From contig CP137675.1 in assembly GCA_037976565.1 (NCBI GenBank), positions 10,558,534-10,622,533 of the forward strand: a stretch of DNA of 64,000 nt, read 5' to 3'. This document shows positions 11,521 to 22,040 of the stretch, piece by piece. Origin of the DNA: Mesocentrotus franciscanus. Its lineage: Eukaryota > Echinodermata > Echinoidea > Camarodonta > Strongylocentrotidae. The translations under genes and the position numbers were made by a program. Each line of letters begins with the position of its first letter. Within the stretch, counting starts at the first letter, position 1. The notes under the pieces are model-generated. The model worked only from the letters and a program-made list of their open reading frames with translations. It was not told where the DNA came from and made no database searches.

Positions 11521-11856
11521 GATGTCATGGTCTAGTGGATACATCACTGGACTGTGGATCACATGGTTTGCAATTCAAGTCCCTCCTTTGGCAAGACATC
11601 AATTTATATTTGCCACTCTTTACTCAGGTGTTAAATGGGTACCTGGCAGGATAAAACTTTAACATGGTTGAATTGGCATGTAGGCGCTTGTTACGTGGCG
11701 CCTGGCAAGAATACCCCAGCGAGCGGAGCATGTGCACTATCATGTGTAGATTAGCGAATGAATCCAATGACCGGGCTATATAATAATTACAATGTAAAGC
11801 ACTTAGAAACGTAGTAATAAGCGCTATAGTAATGCGACTCTGATTATTATTATTTA
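11521..11856 (+). mobile_element. tRNA-derived SINE, full length
   Basis: The head carries a pol III A box TGGTCTAGTGG (11528-11538) and a B-box-like ATTCAAGTCC (11573-11582). A ~200-bp body follows with GTTAAATGGGTACCTGGCAG, then a tail AAGCGCTATAGTAATGCG and a short (ATT)n run. This layout is the standard one for metazoan tRNA SINEs. Mobilisation would depend on a LINE not present here. Confidence 0.8.
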
Positions 11857-12512
11857 TGTTTGGGTAATAATCAATATTATACCCAATTATGTCCTTCAAA
11901 GTTATTATGTAGGTAAAATAACAAGGGATATTTAACCCAAAAAAAATTCCACGTTCCTAGACATGTAGTTTATCATGTGAACCCACAGTAACTTTGGAAT
12001 TCAAGCCATTTTGTCTGAAACAAATCCGCATTGCGATCACAGAAGAAGGAAGAAAATTCATGTCATGTCACTGAATTCAGTGACTTTCTCTGGGTAGTCT
12101 ACAGGCACATACTCTTACTTGATACTTAAAGCTAATCTTGAGCTCTGGTATGGGAATCATATGTCGAGAGAACTTTGCTATAATTTCATTCTGGATTGTT
12201 TATCCTGCAGTAGATTGATTGTTTGAACCAGTAAAATAAAAACAACCTCACAAAAACTTGTTGGAAATCATCTTCAATAAAAAAAACACAACTCTCATTT
12301 GCACATACTGACCTGGTGTTAAGCCCATGGTGTTGGGCCTATACTTACGTTAATGATTTCCTTATCTTTCTATGCTCATTACTCAGCCCCTATACATTTT
12401 CTACCAAAATCGTTTGGCACATGTCATTAATTGGTAATCTTGAACATTCAGTGTAAGTTTTGTTGTATTCTGTGAGAATTTATTTTCTATCCTTACCTGA
12501 ACTCAAGCTTAT
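11857..12512. other. Unique non-coding stretch
   Basis: Nothing recognised apart from short A-runs. Confidence 0.4.
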
Positions 12513-12558
12513 CTTTAACCATGATTCGTAAATCCTTAACCATGATTCGTAAATCCTT
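12513..12558. repeat. 22-bp direct repeat, two copies
   Basis: TTAACCATGATTCGTAAATC occurs twice in immediate succession. Confidence 0.85.
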
Positions 12559-13091
12559 GAGTTGAACCTAGCTCTGTCAGTCTCTTGCTGCAGAAGCAGC
12601 TCCAGTACAGAACCTATGGTGTGCAGTAGACCGTGTGCACAGTCTGAATAGTCTCATAGTGCAGGCACTTGTTACGCACAATGACTGGCAAGGGTTTGGT
12701 GCCTTCAAACTAGTCTTTAGGTAGATGGTCGCATGTTCTCATTCACATCACGACTACCTCACGTTCGGGTCAGTGCCCAAGCGAGGCTCCAGCCTTCTCG
12801 CTTTATCAAGTTTGAGCAAAATTTGAGACATGTGGCCGTCTTTGGGGATAATGCATTATACATTGGATGGTGTAAGGATGAGCTTTTCGTTACTCCCATT
12901 GGTGCTGTGAATCATCTATTCTATTGTTGAATGATATGCGTGGGCACTGTGATAAAGTAGTAAAACCTTGTCACACCACCAGACTGACTCTCCACTGACC
13001 CCAAACATGCCTCTCCTTGGTCGTTCAGTCGTTCAGTGTAATGTAATCTTTTTGTTTTTCCATTGTTGGTCTGTTATCGATCTTATTAATA
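12559..13091. other. Non-coding stretch with a weak exon-like segment
   Basis: 12594-12720 lies between a TCTCTTGCTGCAG acceptor and a TTTAG|GTAGAT donor. The acceptor tract is short and the donor mediocre, so I do not promote it to an exon. Confidence 0.3.
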
Positions 13092-13235
13092 TGACCATGG
13101 TAATATTTTTTGCCTTTCAATAACAAGGTTGTTGATTTAAATCCCTACCTGATTTTATGCCGTCGACCAAGGCATTTTATATAAAATTGCCCATCTAGAC
13201 CCAAGTGTAGTTAACAGGTACATAAATTTAAGCAG
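13092..13235 (+). mobile_element. SINE fragment
   Basis: AAGGTTGTTGATTTAAATCCC-like B-box context is followed by TGCCGTCGACCAAGGCATTT and CAGACC/TAGACCCAAGTGTAG, a diverged version of the body of tRNA SINEs in this window. The A box is eroded and there is no clean tail. Confidence 0.55.
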
Positions 13236-13311
13236 TATAAATTCTAGGAATGCTTTGTACATGACAGAGTTTGTCAGTTTAAGCCAGGGGAGAAAGTATG
13301 TAATATTTTAC

Positions 13312-13530
13312 TTTTTTTCAGTTCATGTATTTCAGAATATATATAATTTATTTGATTGACAGTACAGTTTGTTTAATTACTGCAAATTTACGGACTTGAA
13401 ATGTTTGGATGTCTCTGCATATTTTTTTTCTTCTTCAGTTCATGCCTTACAGAGTATATATTTGATTTGATCTACAGCACTTGTACATTGTAAGTATTAA
13501 TTTTTTTGTCTTGAAAAATTAATTAAGTTT
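13312..13530. repeat. Diverged two-unit tandem duplication (~122 bp)
   Basis: TTTTTTTCAGTTCATG (13313) and TTCTTCAGTTCATG (13435) start two units that share AGAATATATAT / AGAGTATATAT and end CTTGAAA. It lies directly upstream of the candidate exon at 13550 and duplicates a CAG acceptor-like site. Confidence 0.55.
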
Positions 13531-13549
13531 TTTCTCTCTCTCTTGACAG

Positions 13550-13647
13550 ATAACTTATCCTGCATCCACCTTGGCAGAAAGGGAAAAGGTTAAGATTTTC
13601 ATATATGCTGAATTCTGAAGAGGTTTCCCTACAAGAGTCTATGTGTG
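13550..13647 (+). other. Candidate non-coding (5' UTR) exon 1 of the chain
   Basis: 98 bp bounded by a strong acceptor (TTTTTTCTCTCTCTCTTGACAG, here described as a 16-nt pyrimidine run then GACAG ending at 13549) and a good donor GTG|GTAAGC at 13647/13648. All three frames contain stops, so it cannot be an internal coding exon and fits 5' UTR or lncRNA. An internal donor-like AAAG|GTTAAG also exists. It is on the same strand as the exons at 34287, 50989 and 54012. Splice-site reading only; no transcript evidence. Confidence 0.4.
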
Positions 13648-13775
13648 GTAAGCCTCACAGCATTCTTTCATTAAAACTTATGCATACTTGATTTATATCT
13701 TAAATATACTTCAAAAGAGGTGCTTAAAGTGTACCAACCTCCCCAAAATATTTTGTTCTGTATATTCTGTCTGCT

Positions 13776-13858
13776 TGGTGCGGGACTTGAACCCGTACAC
13801 GCGTGACGAAAGTCATGAGAGTCATACAATGATCCGATTGCGCCACACCTTCCTTGGT
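13776..13858 (-). mobile_element. tRNA-like SINE head
   Basis: On the minus strand the A box TGGCGCAATCGG (complement of ~13837-13848) and the B box GGTTCAAGTCC (complement of ~13782-13792) have normal tRNA spacing. The segment can pair GGTGTGG with CCGCACC at its outer ends, but that placement conflicts with the T arm, and the anticodon stem does not pair. I read it as a SINE head rather than a working tRNA gene. No body or tail is recognisable past it. Confidence 0.6.
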
Positions 13859-13902
13859 TGATTTCATACATTTTAGCCATACCGGTACTCAAATTATTTT
13901 CT

Positions 13903-14104
13903 TAGGTGTTTGGTACGCTTTAATGCCTTGGTAAACCGTGGCATTTTAAAAAATAATGATGTATGTGTGATATGCTTCACATTTTTGTATCTTATCACAC
14001 AGAGCTTAGTGAATACGTTTCATATCTTTGTTGCACGCAGTTGCTATTCATTTACATGTTTGAAAAAGTGTAGCAGTTTATCGCAGCGTATCTGAGTGAG
14101 GCTT
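13903..14104 (+). mobile_element. MITE family C, copy b
   Basis: The core GTGTGATATGCTTCACATTT...CACAGAGCTTAGTGAAT...TTGCTATTCATTTACATG matches the other family C copies. The inner ends GGTAAACCGTGGCA and the right end CGTATCTGAGTGAGGCTT are recognisable but eroded. Confidence 0.7.
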
Positions 14105-14432
14105 GGAACACGTGCATGCTTTACTGCGTGGAAGACCATTCTGTTGGGCTTTTTCTTTGTTTTAACATAATGTTGATGCAGTGGCTTGTAGGTCCAGTAA
14201 GTTTCAAAAGTGAAATGTGAAACTTAAAACCAAGTAAATGTCACAGGCTGTTACGTTTGATTTCAGAAAGGGCAAAAGTAACCTAAGTCTAAGCACACTG
14301 TTTCAAGAATTCAAAGTGAGATAAAAGGGAGGAAAAAAATTAAGCTGATATGGACATGTATTGCGTTTGCTGTCTCTCCTATGCAGTTTTTATGCCTCTT
14401 TTATGATATCCTTCTATTTCAAAAACATACCC
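14105..14432. other. Unique non-coding stretch
   Basis: No gene or repeat seen between MITE C copy b and the hAT-like element. Confidence 0.4.
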
Positions 14433-14608
14433 TACGGCAGTGGCATACGCAGGATTTTTTCAACGGGGAGGTTTAACATTAGAAAATCTCGCCGAAAATT
14501 TCACAACGACTCAGCATTCCGCTGAATAAGCAGGGGGTGGGGGGAGAGCACATTTTTACCGACCCATATTTTGTTCAGTGCAGGGGGTGGGGTAATGTCA
14601 CTTTTTTT

Positions 14609-14640
14609 AGCTCATCTGGCCCGAAGGGCCCGATGAGCTT
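14609..14640. repeat. Strong hairpin AGCTCATC/GATGAGCT
   Basis: A near-perfect palindrome: AGCTCATCTGGCCC, GAA, GGGCCCGATGAGCT. It is followed by TATGCCATGGCGTGG and a (CCGT)n run to 14694. I recall this hairpin plus CCGT combination from marine invertebrate genomes; that recollection is not checked here. Confidence 0.85.
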
Positions 14641-15215
14641 ATGCCATGGCGTGGCGTCCGTCGTCCGTCCGTCCATCCGTCCGTCCACAGTTTTCAAAAT
14701 GCTTCTTTTTCGTTATTTTTCAACCGATTTTGATTCTGATTGTTTCATATGATAGGGCTAGGAGGGGGATTTAAAATTCTACACAGAATCGTGAAATTCA
14801 TTATCTATGCTAATTTATGCAAATTTATTCGAAATCACAAAAAATGCTTCTTCTCCTTCATTTCTCGACAGATTTTGATTTGGTTTGCTTTATCTGGTAG
14901 AGCTAACTTTGGTACACTAAACTTCTATACAGAATTTTAGAATTGTTCTCCATTAATTAATTATGGTAATTTATGCAAATTTATTCCAAAAATAACAAAA
15001 ATTGCTTCTTCTCCCTCATTTCTTGACCGATATTGATTTGGTTTGCTTTATCTGGTAGAGCTAACTTTGGTACACTAAACTTCTACACAGAATTTTAGAA
15101 TTGTTCTCCATTAATTAATTATGGTAATTTATGCAAATTTATTCCAAAAATAACAAAAATTGCTTTTTCAACCAATTTTAAATCCATTTACTTTAGTTTC
15201 TATTTAATCTTGTAC
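14641..15215 (+). repeat. 158-bp tandem array, ~3.4 units, after a CCGT run
   Basis: After GTCCGTCCGTCC (14655-14694), units begin at AAAATGCTTC: 14701, 14846, 15004 and 15162 (anchor base). Spacing is 145, 158 and 158. Units share AATTTATGCAAATTTATTC, TTTGCTTTATCTGGTAGAG and ATTAATTAATTATGG. Units 2 and 3 are nearly identical, so they arose most recently. The array starts at the AGCTCATC hairpin. Confidence 0.85.
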
Positions 15216-15477
15216 AGCTAAATGAAATTATGTCTCTTCCAGGGCATCAAATTTGTTTTTTGACCAGTTCAAAAGTGTACCACATAAATTTACGATATTT
15301 GTTGTTGCGAGATGTGGATGAGCGCTACGTCATTGACGTTCTGGTTTCACCTTTTAGCCCCAATTTTTTTTTTTTTTGCACTTGAAAAAAAAGTGTGGGG
15401 GTTTCTTCGAAACACACACATAAAAAAATTTGAGGGGTTTAACCCCAACCCCTGTGTACGCGCATGCCATACGGTAT

Positions 15478-16074
15478 ATAGTATTCAGTCATTCTTCTCT
15501 CCCTTCACGATTCAACATTTAACTTTCTACTTTTAATTCAATTTGGCATTTCCATCATAATCCCAGATGGCTAGAGAAGCAAAATATCATTCCATTAACA
15601 ACCTGTCAAAAAAAGACCGTTTTTATGCGGGTCTTTTGAAATATGGACAAATATTGATATTCCGTCTCCTTCTACTTCTCCTCTGGGCTACTAATTCTCT
15701 GCCTTCCATTAATATTAACTGTTGTTTCATTTCTCCAAAGTCGGCGCCGGCTTAATCCTCTTAAGCATACTCCATTATGAAAAATAACAGGGAAGTATTA
15801 CTTTGACATTTAAAGACTCAAATAAGGTAGAACATGTATGTTTTTGAATGCCAGAAAGTGTATATTTAGCTCCCTCCGTAGAGAGACTAAAAGTAAAGGA
15901 ATCATGCGGACCATGCAGACGTCTTTTATGAAAGTCTTATATTCTTTAATATCCTTAACTTCTTTATCAGGTTTTGGGGTGAAAACTTGATGATTCAACA
16001 TTTTCTCTGGTGGAAATTGCTCCAGGCTCAATTTCATCAAAGATAAAGGTTAAGGGTTAAGGTTGCAATTGACT
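15478..16074. other. Unique non-coding stretch
   Basis: No repeat or coding signal identified. Confidence 0.4.
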
Positions 16075-16454
16075 TTAAAGTGACTCAGATTCTGAAACAA
16101 ATCCTGGATTTAGCTCATGCTGCAATCATAATTATAAACCTTTAGGACAGTCAGGAATCCCATGACTTTTACAAGCCGATCGCCTGTCTGATTATCAAGA
16201 TATTTATGATTGGAAATCGAAATTTCATTTTTCGTTTTCCTAACGGTTTTTATAACACTACAGTCTACTGGGGAAAATGAGTACCGGTATGGTAAAACCG
16301 GTCACACAAAGATATTTACTTTTTTGAGGCACTTCATGATCATTTTGAAGCGCAATTTTTTAGGGCTTCAATATTACACCATATCACAGACACTGATAAC
16401 ACGTAGGGCCATGCATCTCAGATTTAACAATGTTAAACAATACGGTACCTTTAA
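16075..16454 (+). mobile_element. MITE family A, copy 3 (variant 5' end)
   Basis: Begins TTAAAGTGACTCAGATTC instead of TTAAAGGGATTGGG, then follows the family core to CCTTTAA at 16454. The start TTAAAGTGACT is shared with copy 6 (54310), which defines a 5'-end subfamily. Confidence 0.75.
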
Positions 16455-16464
16455 CGTTAGCTAA

Positions 16465-16760
16465 GAGGTTATAAGAGGTGTCGCAGTCAACTGGTTTAAG
16501 CTCTCGACTAGAAATGCAAAGGTTGTGGGTTCGATCCTGGACACGGCACTAATGTCCTTTGGCAATACATTAATCTACAATTGCTACTCCATATCCAGGA
16601 GAGAAATGGAGACCTGGTAGGATGTGATAGAAATTGCATGAAGCCGTCACTGTGACCATATGATAGGAATACTCCCCAAGGAGTGGAAATTGTGCACACT
16701 GTGTGCATGATTAATTCTGATGACCAGGGTAATGATAATATCAGTAAATACTGACTTCAT
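16465..16760 (+). mobile_element. tRNA-derived SINE
   Basis: Head with A-box-like GTGTCGCAGTCAACTGG (16479-16494 region) and a canonical B box GGTTCGATCC (16528-16537). The body has TTTGGCAATACATTAATCTAC and GAGACCTGGTAGGATGTG, parallel to the SINE at 11521. The tail ends in GGTAATGATAAT without the GCGCTATA element. Confidence 0.7.
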
Positions 16761-17127
16761 CTGTATTCTGAATTGAATACCTTGCCCCTTCTATATTTAA
16801 AGTATCTGACTATTAAAGCCAGTGATAGAAAATGAGATGAAAAATGACTCCTCCACTTCATCTTTCCCCCAAATATCGAATCATCTACAGAGAATCAGAA
16901 TGGCATTAACTAGATGTCAAAGTATGTGGGTTTTATGCCCTTCGTGTTCTCAGCGGATGAATTATAAATTTGGAAAAGATTGGTGGAAGCAGTAGACCAG
17001 CGGCCGTTGATGGAATAATGATCTAGTCTCGCCCCTCACTTGATTTCCAATTACAATCTACCAAGGGACTCATTAAAATTGATTGCTACTAACCAATGGT
17101 AGAAGTATGGGGTTAGTGCTGCATGTT
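16761..17127. other. Unique non-coding stretch
   Basis: Nothing recognised. Confidence 0.4.
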
Positions 17128-17296
17128 ATTAGGGACTTTTAGATTTACACGACGAACGTGGACTGCCACGTGTGCCATTCTTTCAAGGCACTGGCCCATG
17201 CCCGCCAGTGCCTTAAAAGAACGTCACATTACCTTATAAGGATGTCACTGTGGCAGTCCATGTTCTCGTCGTGTAAAATCTAAAAGTCCCTAATAT
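17128..17296. repeat. Foldback element
   Basis: Outer arms TTAGGGACTTTTAGATTTAC and GTAAAATCTAAAAGTCCCTAA, continuing into ACGACGA/TCGTCGT and GTGGACTGCCAC/GTGGCAGTCCA. A second inverted repeat GGCACTGGC/GCCAGTGCC sits in the middle. The whole ~169-bp segment folds back on itself. Non-coding. Confidence 0.85.
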
Positions 17297-19094
17297 CTCA
17301 AAGTGCATGCAGCAGAGGTCACTAGCTGGATTGGGGCCTTGATCTACTTGTACATAGGTCATTTTGCATACCTGATGACTTGAATTTGCATTGAGAATTG
17401 AAGAGTTCTATTTACACTTTAATTATTATTGAAATAATGAGTAAATTTTCATTAATGGGAATGACTTCATGGGCACAATACTTTCTGACATACTAATTAT
17501 CATAATTAATAATGATGATAGTAAAAATAATAATATAAGATTTGTAAGGTACCAAATTGACTTCGTATTTGAGTGGTGAAGTCAGTGAAAGTGATCAATA
17601 CTAAGAATGATGTATGTGTGACTGTAGCTTATATAATTTGATCGCACCATTTTAAAACAAATTAAAAATATTTTACGTCTCATGTTTGTTCACCATTAAT
17701 TTCTCCATAAGGTTATGTGTTTTAATGCGACCGCTTTTGAGTTTGCGTAGTGACCTTGGACGGTGCAAAAAAGCCTCACATAGGATTCTTGATCACTCAA
17801 TACTGAGTTTTGTTCAAGCTGATGTATATACCTATGCGTAACATACAGTTCATTTGTACGAGGATTCTACATGTATATGAAAAATACCACAGTATTACTG
17901 TGACAGTCATTGCAAGCATGTACATGACAGCATATGGGTTAATATAGAACAGGATCGTAGCTATAGGTATGTCAATCAATGATCCTCGAATCCACAGGCC
18001 TGACATTCCCTGGCAATGCTTGATCCATGTAAAGCCCGAGCGGCTTTAGAGAAGCAAATAGATCATAGGAAAAAATCAAAAGCAAACCTAAGATGAAATG
18101 TGATTTAATATCCATTCAAATGTCATGATGAAAACAAACATGTTTTTCTTTTGTGTTGGGTCACAAAGACAATTATCGTATTCAAGGCTACCATAGCCGA
18201 CTCTCGATCGTCTATAATGCCGGCTAGCCTCATAATTGCATCTGAGCGCCCCATAGTCTACTCATGACCCGTTCTTCCCATTCTAATTTCCTCCCATTAT
18301 GTAAGATTCTGAGCTGGAAAGTGCCCCTGGCAATTGCCCTGGAACATGTGAATCATACATCATTATCATCAATGCCATTGTGCTTGAAAGGTTGAAGGGA
18401 AAAAAAGGACTGTGTCATCATGCTCGTCTAAATGTAGATCAAGTCTAGGTTGTACTCATAAGCACCTGTAGATTGGATACAAGTTAAGAAAGTTACATAT
18501 TTATTTACTCATCAGAAGAAGCAATTAATTGCATAGATATTTTATTTCTGTCAATGGTTGTGCCAAAACAGAGGTAACACTCAGTCTTAACATAACATTG
18601 ATGTTAGAAATAACTGTTATATAAATAATTGGCATGATATCTATCCTAAGCAAGTGTACCATAAAAATCTGAATAGTTTGCTTTCTATCTTCCTTAGATG
18701 TGAACCTATCAGCATTAATGTATTTCATATTCATATCTAAATGTTTGCATTTTAACATCTTTTTTTGGAGAGAATATGCTTGTTTGATTCAATTGAGCTG
18801 TATCCTCGTAAAAATAAACATATATAAATATGGCATGGACAAACTGCAGTTTAATTGGTTGAAATTTGAGTTTGAGGTAAGGTGATTAATATATGGTTGA
18901 GACCCTCAAGGTCATGCCTCTATGATTTCGAATTAATTTGTATTTTTACCAGTACATGTGAAGAATTTACCTCCCCATTGTATCACTTCCTATTCATATC
19001 TCTCTCTCTTCCTCTCTCCTGTTTCTATTTCATCTTAATGCCCCACCCCTTTCCCCTTTTCTCCTTTTCTACTTTCTCTTTGATTTTTGGCTAT
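17297..19094. other. Unique AT-rich stretch
   Basis: No gene. A short AATAATAAT run near 17510-17540 and a pyrimidine-rich patch at 18998-19080 are the only low-complexity features. Confidence 0.45.
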
Positions 19095-19222
19095 TAATAA
19101 TAATAATGATAATGATAATGATATTAATAATATTAATAATGATAATAATGGTAATAATAATAATAATATTGATAATGATAATAACAATATTAATAATCAT
19201 AATCATAATCATAATCATAATA
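19095..19222. repeat. (AAT)/(ATG) microsatellite abutting a SINE tail
   Basis: About 128 bp of AATAATGATAAT-type triplets. The next bases (19223 on) read as the reverse complement of the SINE 3' tail, so this array most likely grew from the (ATT)n tail of a minus-strand SINE. Confidence 0.75.
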
Positions 19223-19290
19223 ATCTGGGTTAATTTAGTGCTTAGTACGTGTACAGGTTCTCTAAGAGCTTTACAGAAATGTTACCTGTA
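19223..19290 (-). mobile_element. SINE 3' tail remnant
   Basis: On the minus strand TGTAAAGCTCTTAGAGAAC...TACTAAGCACTAAATTAACC parallels the 3' tail of the SINE at 11521 (TGTAAAGCACTTAGAAACG...). Head and body are not recognisable. Confidence 0.55.
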
Positions 19291-19402
19291 ACTCTCTTCT
19301 AAAAAAACCCCTAATTATCGTGGAATCCACCTAGGCAAAAGTCCTTTTCTTACAATAACACATCTATTTCTAGCAGTAGTAATCACTCCTATAACATAAC
19401 AC

Positions 19403-19470
19403 AGAGCCAGAAGGGCTTTAACTCCCATCGTCTCCTATACAGATAACAGCCTTCTTATCCTTAGCGGCAC
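19403..19470 (+). repeat. Dispersed hairpin family, copy at 19.4 kb
   Basis: AGAGCCAGAAGGGCTTTAAC pairs imperfectly with GATAACAGCCTTCTTATCC, followed by TTAGCGGCAC in place of the usual CAGACA tail. Confidence 0.6.
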
Positions 19471-19904
19471 CGATCAGCACTCAGGCAATATACTGCAGTG
19501 GGGTCCTTCAGATGTAATTGCATGGCTATTCCGGAACGAAAAATATGTTTGCCATTGATTGACAGAGTGCCAAGGGATGAATATTGCAGTGGATTTAGTA
19601 TGACAAGGACGAACATACCGACCAGTCAGAGGAGAACATGGTGGGAAATAGGTCACTAATGGCAGCAGGGTATGTCTTGTTTTGTGAATGTGTGCATCTG
19701 AGGTGAAATCTGTTTTATTTTAGGTCTGTGTCCATTTACTATTTTTCATTGTGTATTGCAATTATGTTTGCACATGATGACTTATTTACTTCTTCTCAAC
19801 TGTATGTGCATTATTGTGATTGAAGATCCTTTGAATGTTTTTTATATAATATTTATAAGTATGGTACCATTAAAATGTTGTGCATCATAATTAACATAAA
19901 CTTT
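19471..19904. other. Unique non-coding stretch
   Basis: Nothing recognised. Confidence 0.4.
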
Positions 19905-20010
19905 CTATATCATCATCATCATCATTATCCTATCATCATCATCACCATCATCACCATCACCATCATCACCATCATCTCCACCTCCACCACCACCATCATC
20001 ATCATTATTA
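19905..20010. repeat. (CAT)/(CAC) microsatellite
   Basis: Imperfect CATCATCAC triplets, with a CTCCACCTCCACCAC stretch in the middle. Confidence 0.9.
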
Positions 20011-20150
20011 TCAACAGCACATTTGAGAAAGATGTATCTCTATAATGAAATTTTTTAAATAGATAAAATAAGGGTATATAAATACTAAAGATGTGAATTC
20101 TCTATGTTAGTGATATGTTGCAGTCAGTTTTATTGTAAGGCTGACATATA

Positions 20151-20706
20151 CAGAGTGAGTCAGAAAAAATGTCCCACTTTTTAAAAGTTGTATTGTTTGA
20201 AGTATGAATATCTAATCATGAATATCTAATGTGTACTATAAAAGGGAAAAGTTGTCAGGGAAATGCCACTTAAACATTCAGCGATCTTCATAAAAATCAA
20301 TGCTTAATAAGAAAAGGTGAAATTATGAAACAATTGTTACCGTGTGTGTTGTGTGTGTGTGTGTGTGCGCGTGTGTGTGCGTTTGTGTGTGCACGTGTGT
20401 GTGTGTGTATTTGTGCGTGTATGTGTGTGTGTGTGTGGGTGTGTATGTATGTTTTTGTCTGTCTGGCTGTCTTTGTTCAAAACACTATTTTATTCCTCAC
20501 CCAGCAACTTGGCGCAAGTGAGATCTGGCAGTTTTGTACAGATTGACTGATGTTCGGTCATGCATGCAGAGATTCAAATGAAAATGGTACCTAAATGTAC
20601 TGGGAGGATAAATCTATCAAGACATATCATGAAACCCATGATTAAATATTCATACTTCAAACAATACAACTTTAAAAAAGTGGGACATTTTTTCTGACTC
20701 ACTCTG
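20151..20706. mobile_element. Mariner/Tc1-like MITE with ~70-bp inverted ends
   Basis: Starts CAGAGTGAGTCAGAAAAAAT at 20151 and ends with its reverse complement at 20706, with TA on each side. The ends match over about 70 bp with two or three mismatches (20151-20220 versus 20637-20706). The TA target and CAGAGTGAGTCAG-type termini fit the Tc1/mariner superfamily. The 420-bp interior has no transposase and carries a (GT)n tract. Near-identity of the ends suggests a young or recently converted copy. Confidence 0.85.
20341..20452. repeat. (GT)n microsatellite inside the mariner-like MITE
   Basis: GTGTGTGT with GCGTGT interruptions; frames across it give Cys/Val repeats that are not genes. Confidence 0.9.
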
Positions 20707-20711
20707 TATAA

Positions 20712-20785
20712 CAGTACTATCATCTTCATCATCATCATCACCACCACCACCACCACCACCACCACCACCACCACCACCACCACCA
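20712..20785. repeat. (CAT)/(CAC) microsatellite
   Basis: Begins six bases after the right TA of the mariner-like MITE: CATCATCATCAC then 14 or so CAC triplets. Confidence 0.9.
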
Positions 20786-20814
20786 TTTACAAGAGCAAAC
20801 AAGCTTGATGAAGA

Positions 20815-21264
20815 TCATGGTGTATCTCCATCATGAAACTTAAGAATTGCAAAATATACAACTTTACAAAGTACATATCTACTGAAGATATTAACTTTTA
20901 ATATGTTACTGATTTTGTGTTGTTTTTTGTTTGTTGTTGCTGCAATTACTTTTATAGTAAGCCTCACAGAAATACCAGTAGATACTTTTGTGTTTCCGTC
21001 TGAGGATGAGGGTCGTCCTTCCGACCTAAGATATCCATTACCCAAGTAGTATAGCTCTAGGAATTTCGGTGCAGTACACATTATCAAGATTACCTGTGAA
21101 GAAATAGCCCAAAAGACAAGGTATCTGGAGAAAAATTTCAAGTTTGGTCTACTTCCATTTGGAATTAGGCTGATTAACAAAGCGGCTCTTAAAAGTGATC
21201 TATGATTGTAAAGTAGTGATGTAAAAGTAGGGGTAACAAACTGGGATTTGAAGGTTGCTTGCAC
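20815..21264 (-). other. Unassigned 149-codon minus-strand open frame
   Basis: Open from the ATG at 21264 to 20815. I recognise no domain or family. A minus-strand acceptor-like CTATTTCTTCACAG lies near 21095, so a coding exon is conceivable, but composition does not separate it from chance. Confidence 0.12.
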
Positions 21265-21837
21265 AAAATGCTTTGTTTTATATATACTTGTAGTTTAGAT
21301 AAAGGCCGCAACTGAATATATTTTGACCAAATACAAGTAAGATCGTCCATGTATTATAGCTAATGAAGCTTAGAGGTAAGCCATGTGAAAGTATTTTCAT
21401 TCTGAAGAGTATAATGAACTAAATGTACATGTATGTGTAGCAAATTAAAGCATAAATACCTAAAATGAAGTTCCTCTTTCCAGCAGTTTTCCAAAAGCAG
21501 GAACCAGGCAATTAGGCTATGACATGGCTGCACCCAGCGAAGCGCATGATTAAAATTTGACTGAATAATAAGGCCATCTGGAGCAGTGTATTACTAAAAA
21601 CATACTTATATTTCATGACCTGTAAACTAGGTTGATTGTGCCATAAATTTGGTAATAAGTGAAGCTGAAATGGGTGCACATACCCTGTGTTCAGACTGGT
21701 GACTTACATTCATTGTATGGCTAAACAAGACTTGCATAGCAATACAATAAGTTATTACGTTTTTTTCTAGCCTGAATGTGGTAAGACATATAAACGAAAC
21801 ATAATATAACAAAATGCATGTTTGAGCATCGTTTCAT
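21265..21837. other. Unique non-coding stretch
   Basis: No repeat or gene recognised. Confidence 0.4.
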
Positions 21838-22040
21838 ACAAAAACTTGATGAAGAATCAGGGGCCTGTTCTAGTCTGAATGTTGCATCATACAGAAATTG
21901 TAAAACTGGACAGCGCTTATCGTGAGCAAGCACCACTGATAGGCTAGCTCTCATGTTAACTGATCTCTTCAAAACTTTTTTTCATACAACATTTCTTTTT
22001 ACGATGTTGCTGTCCAGTCTGTATACCCCTTTCGCTGTAT
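21838..22040 (-). mobile_element. Interspersed repeat E, copy 1
   Basis: The reverse complement matches 36512-36725. Shared landmarks are GTTTTGAAGAG, GCTCACGATAAG, and CAGACTAGAACAGG versus CAAACTAGAACGGG. Sequence around 22040-22110 with CATACAG / AGTCTGAACAGACT may be its outer end. The class is unknown and there is no ORF. Confidence 0.55.

Larger units (their letters stand above)
14441..15469. mobile_element. Non-autonomous hAT-like element, composite
   Basis: The left end TGGCATACGCAGG and the right end CCTGTGTACGCGCATGCCA are imperfect inverted repeats. The 8 bp just outside read TACGGCAG and TACGGTAT, a 6/8-matching pair consistent with an 8-bp hAT target duplication. G-runs near the left end (AGGGGGTGGGG twice) and the CCCCAACCCC right end are typical of such elements. 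There is no transposase ORF. A hairpin and a tandem array (separate entries) occupy the middle and look inserted. Confidence 0.6.

Noticed and set aside
12594..12720. Additional spliced exon
   Set aside because: Acceptor tract is short and contains purines; donor TTTAG|GTAGAT is mediocre; lies next to a direct repeat.
13776..13858. Functional tRNA gene on the minus strand
   Set aside because: A and B boxes fit, but acceptor and anticodon stems do not fold together in a standard cloverleaf; better explained as a SINE head.
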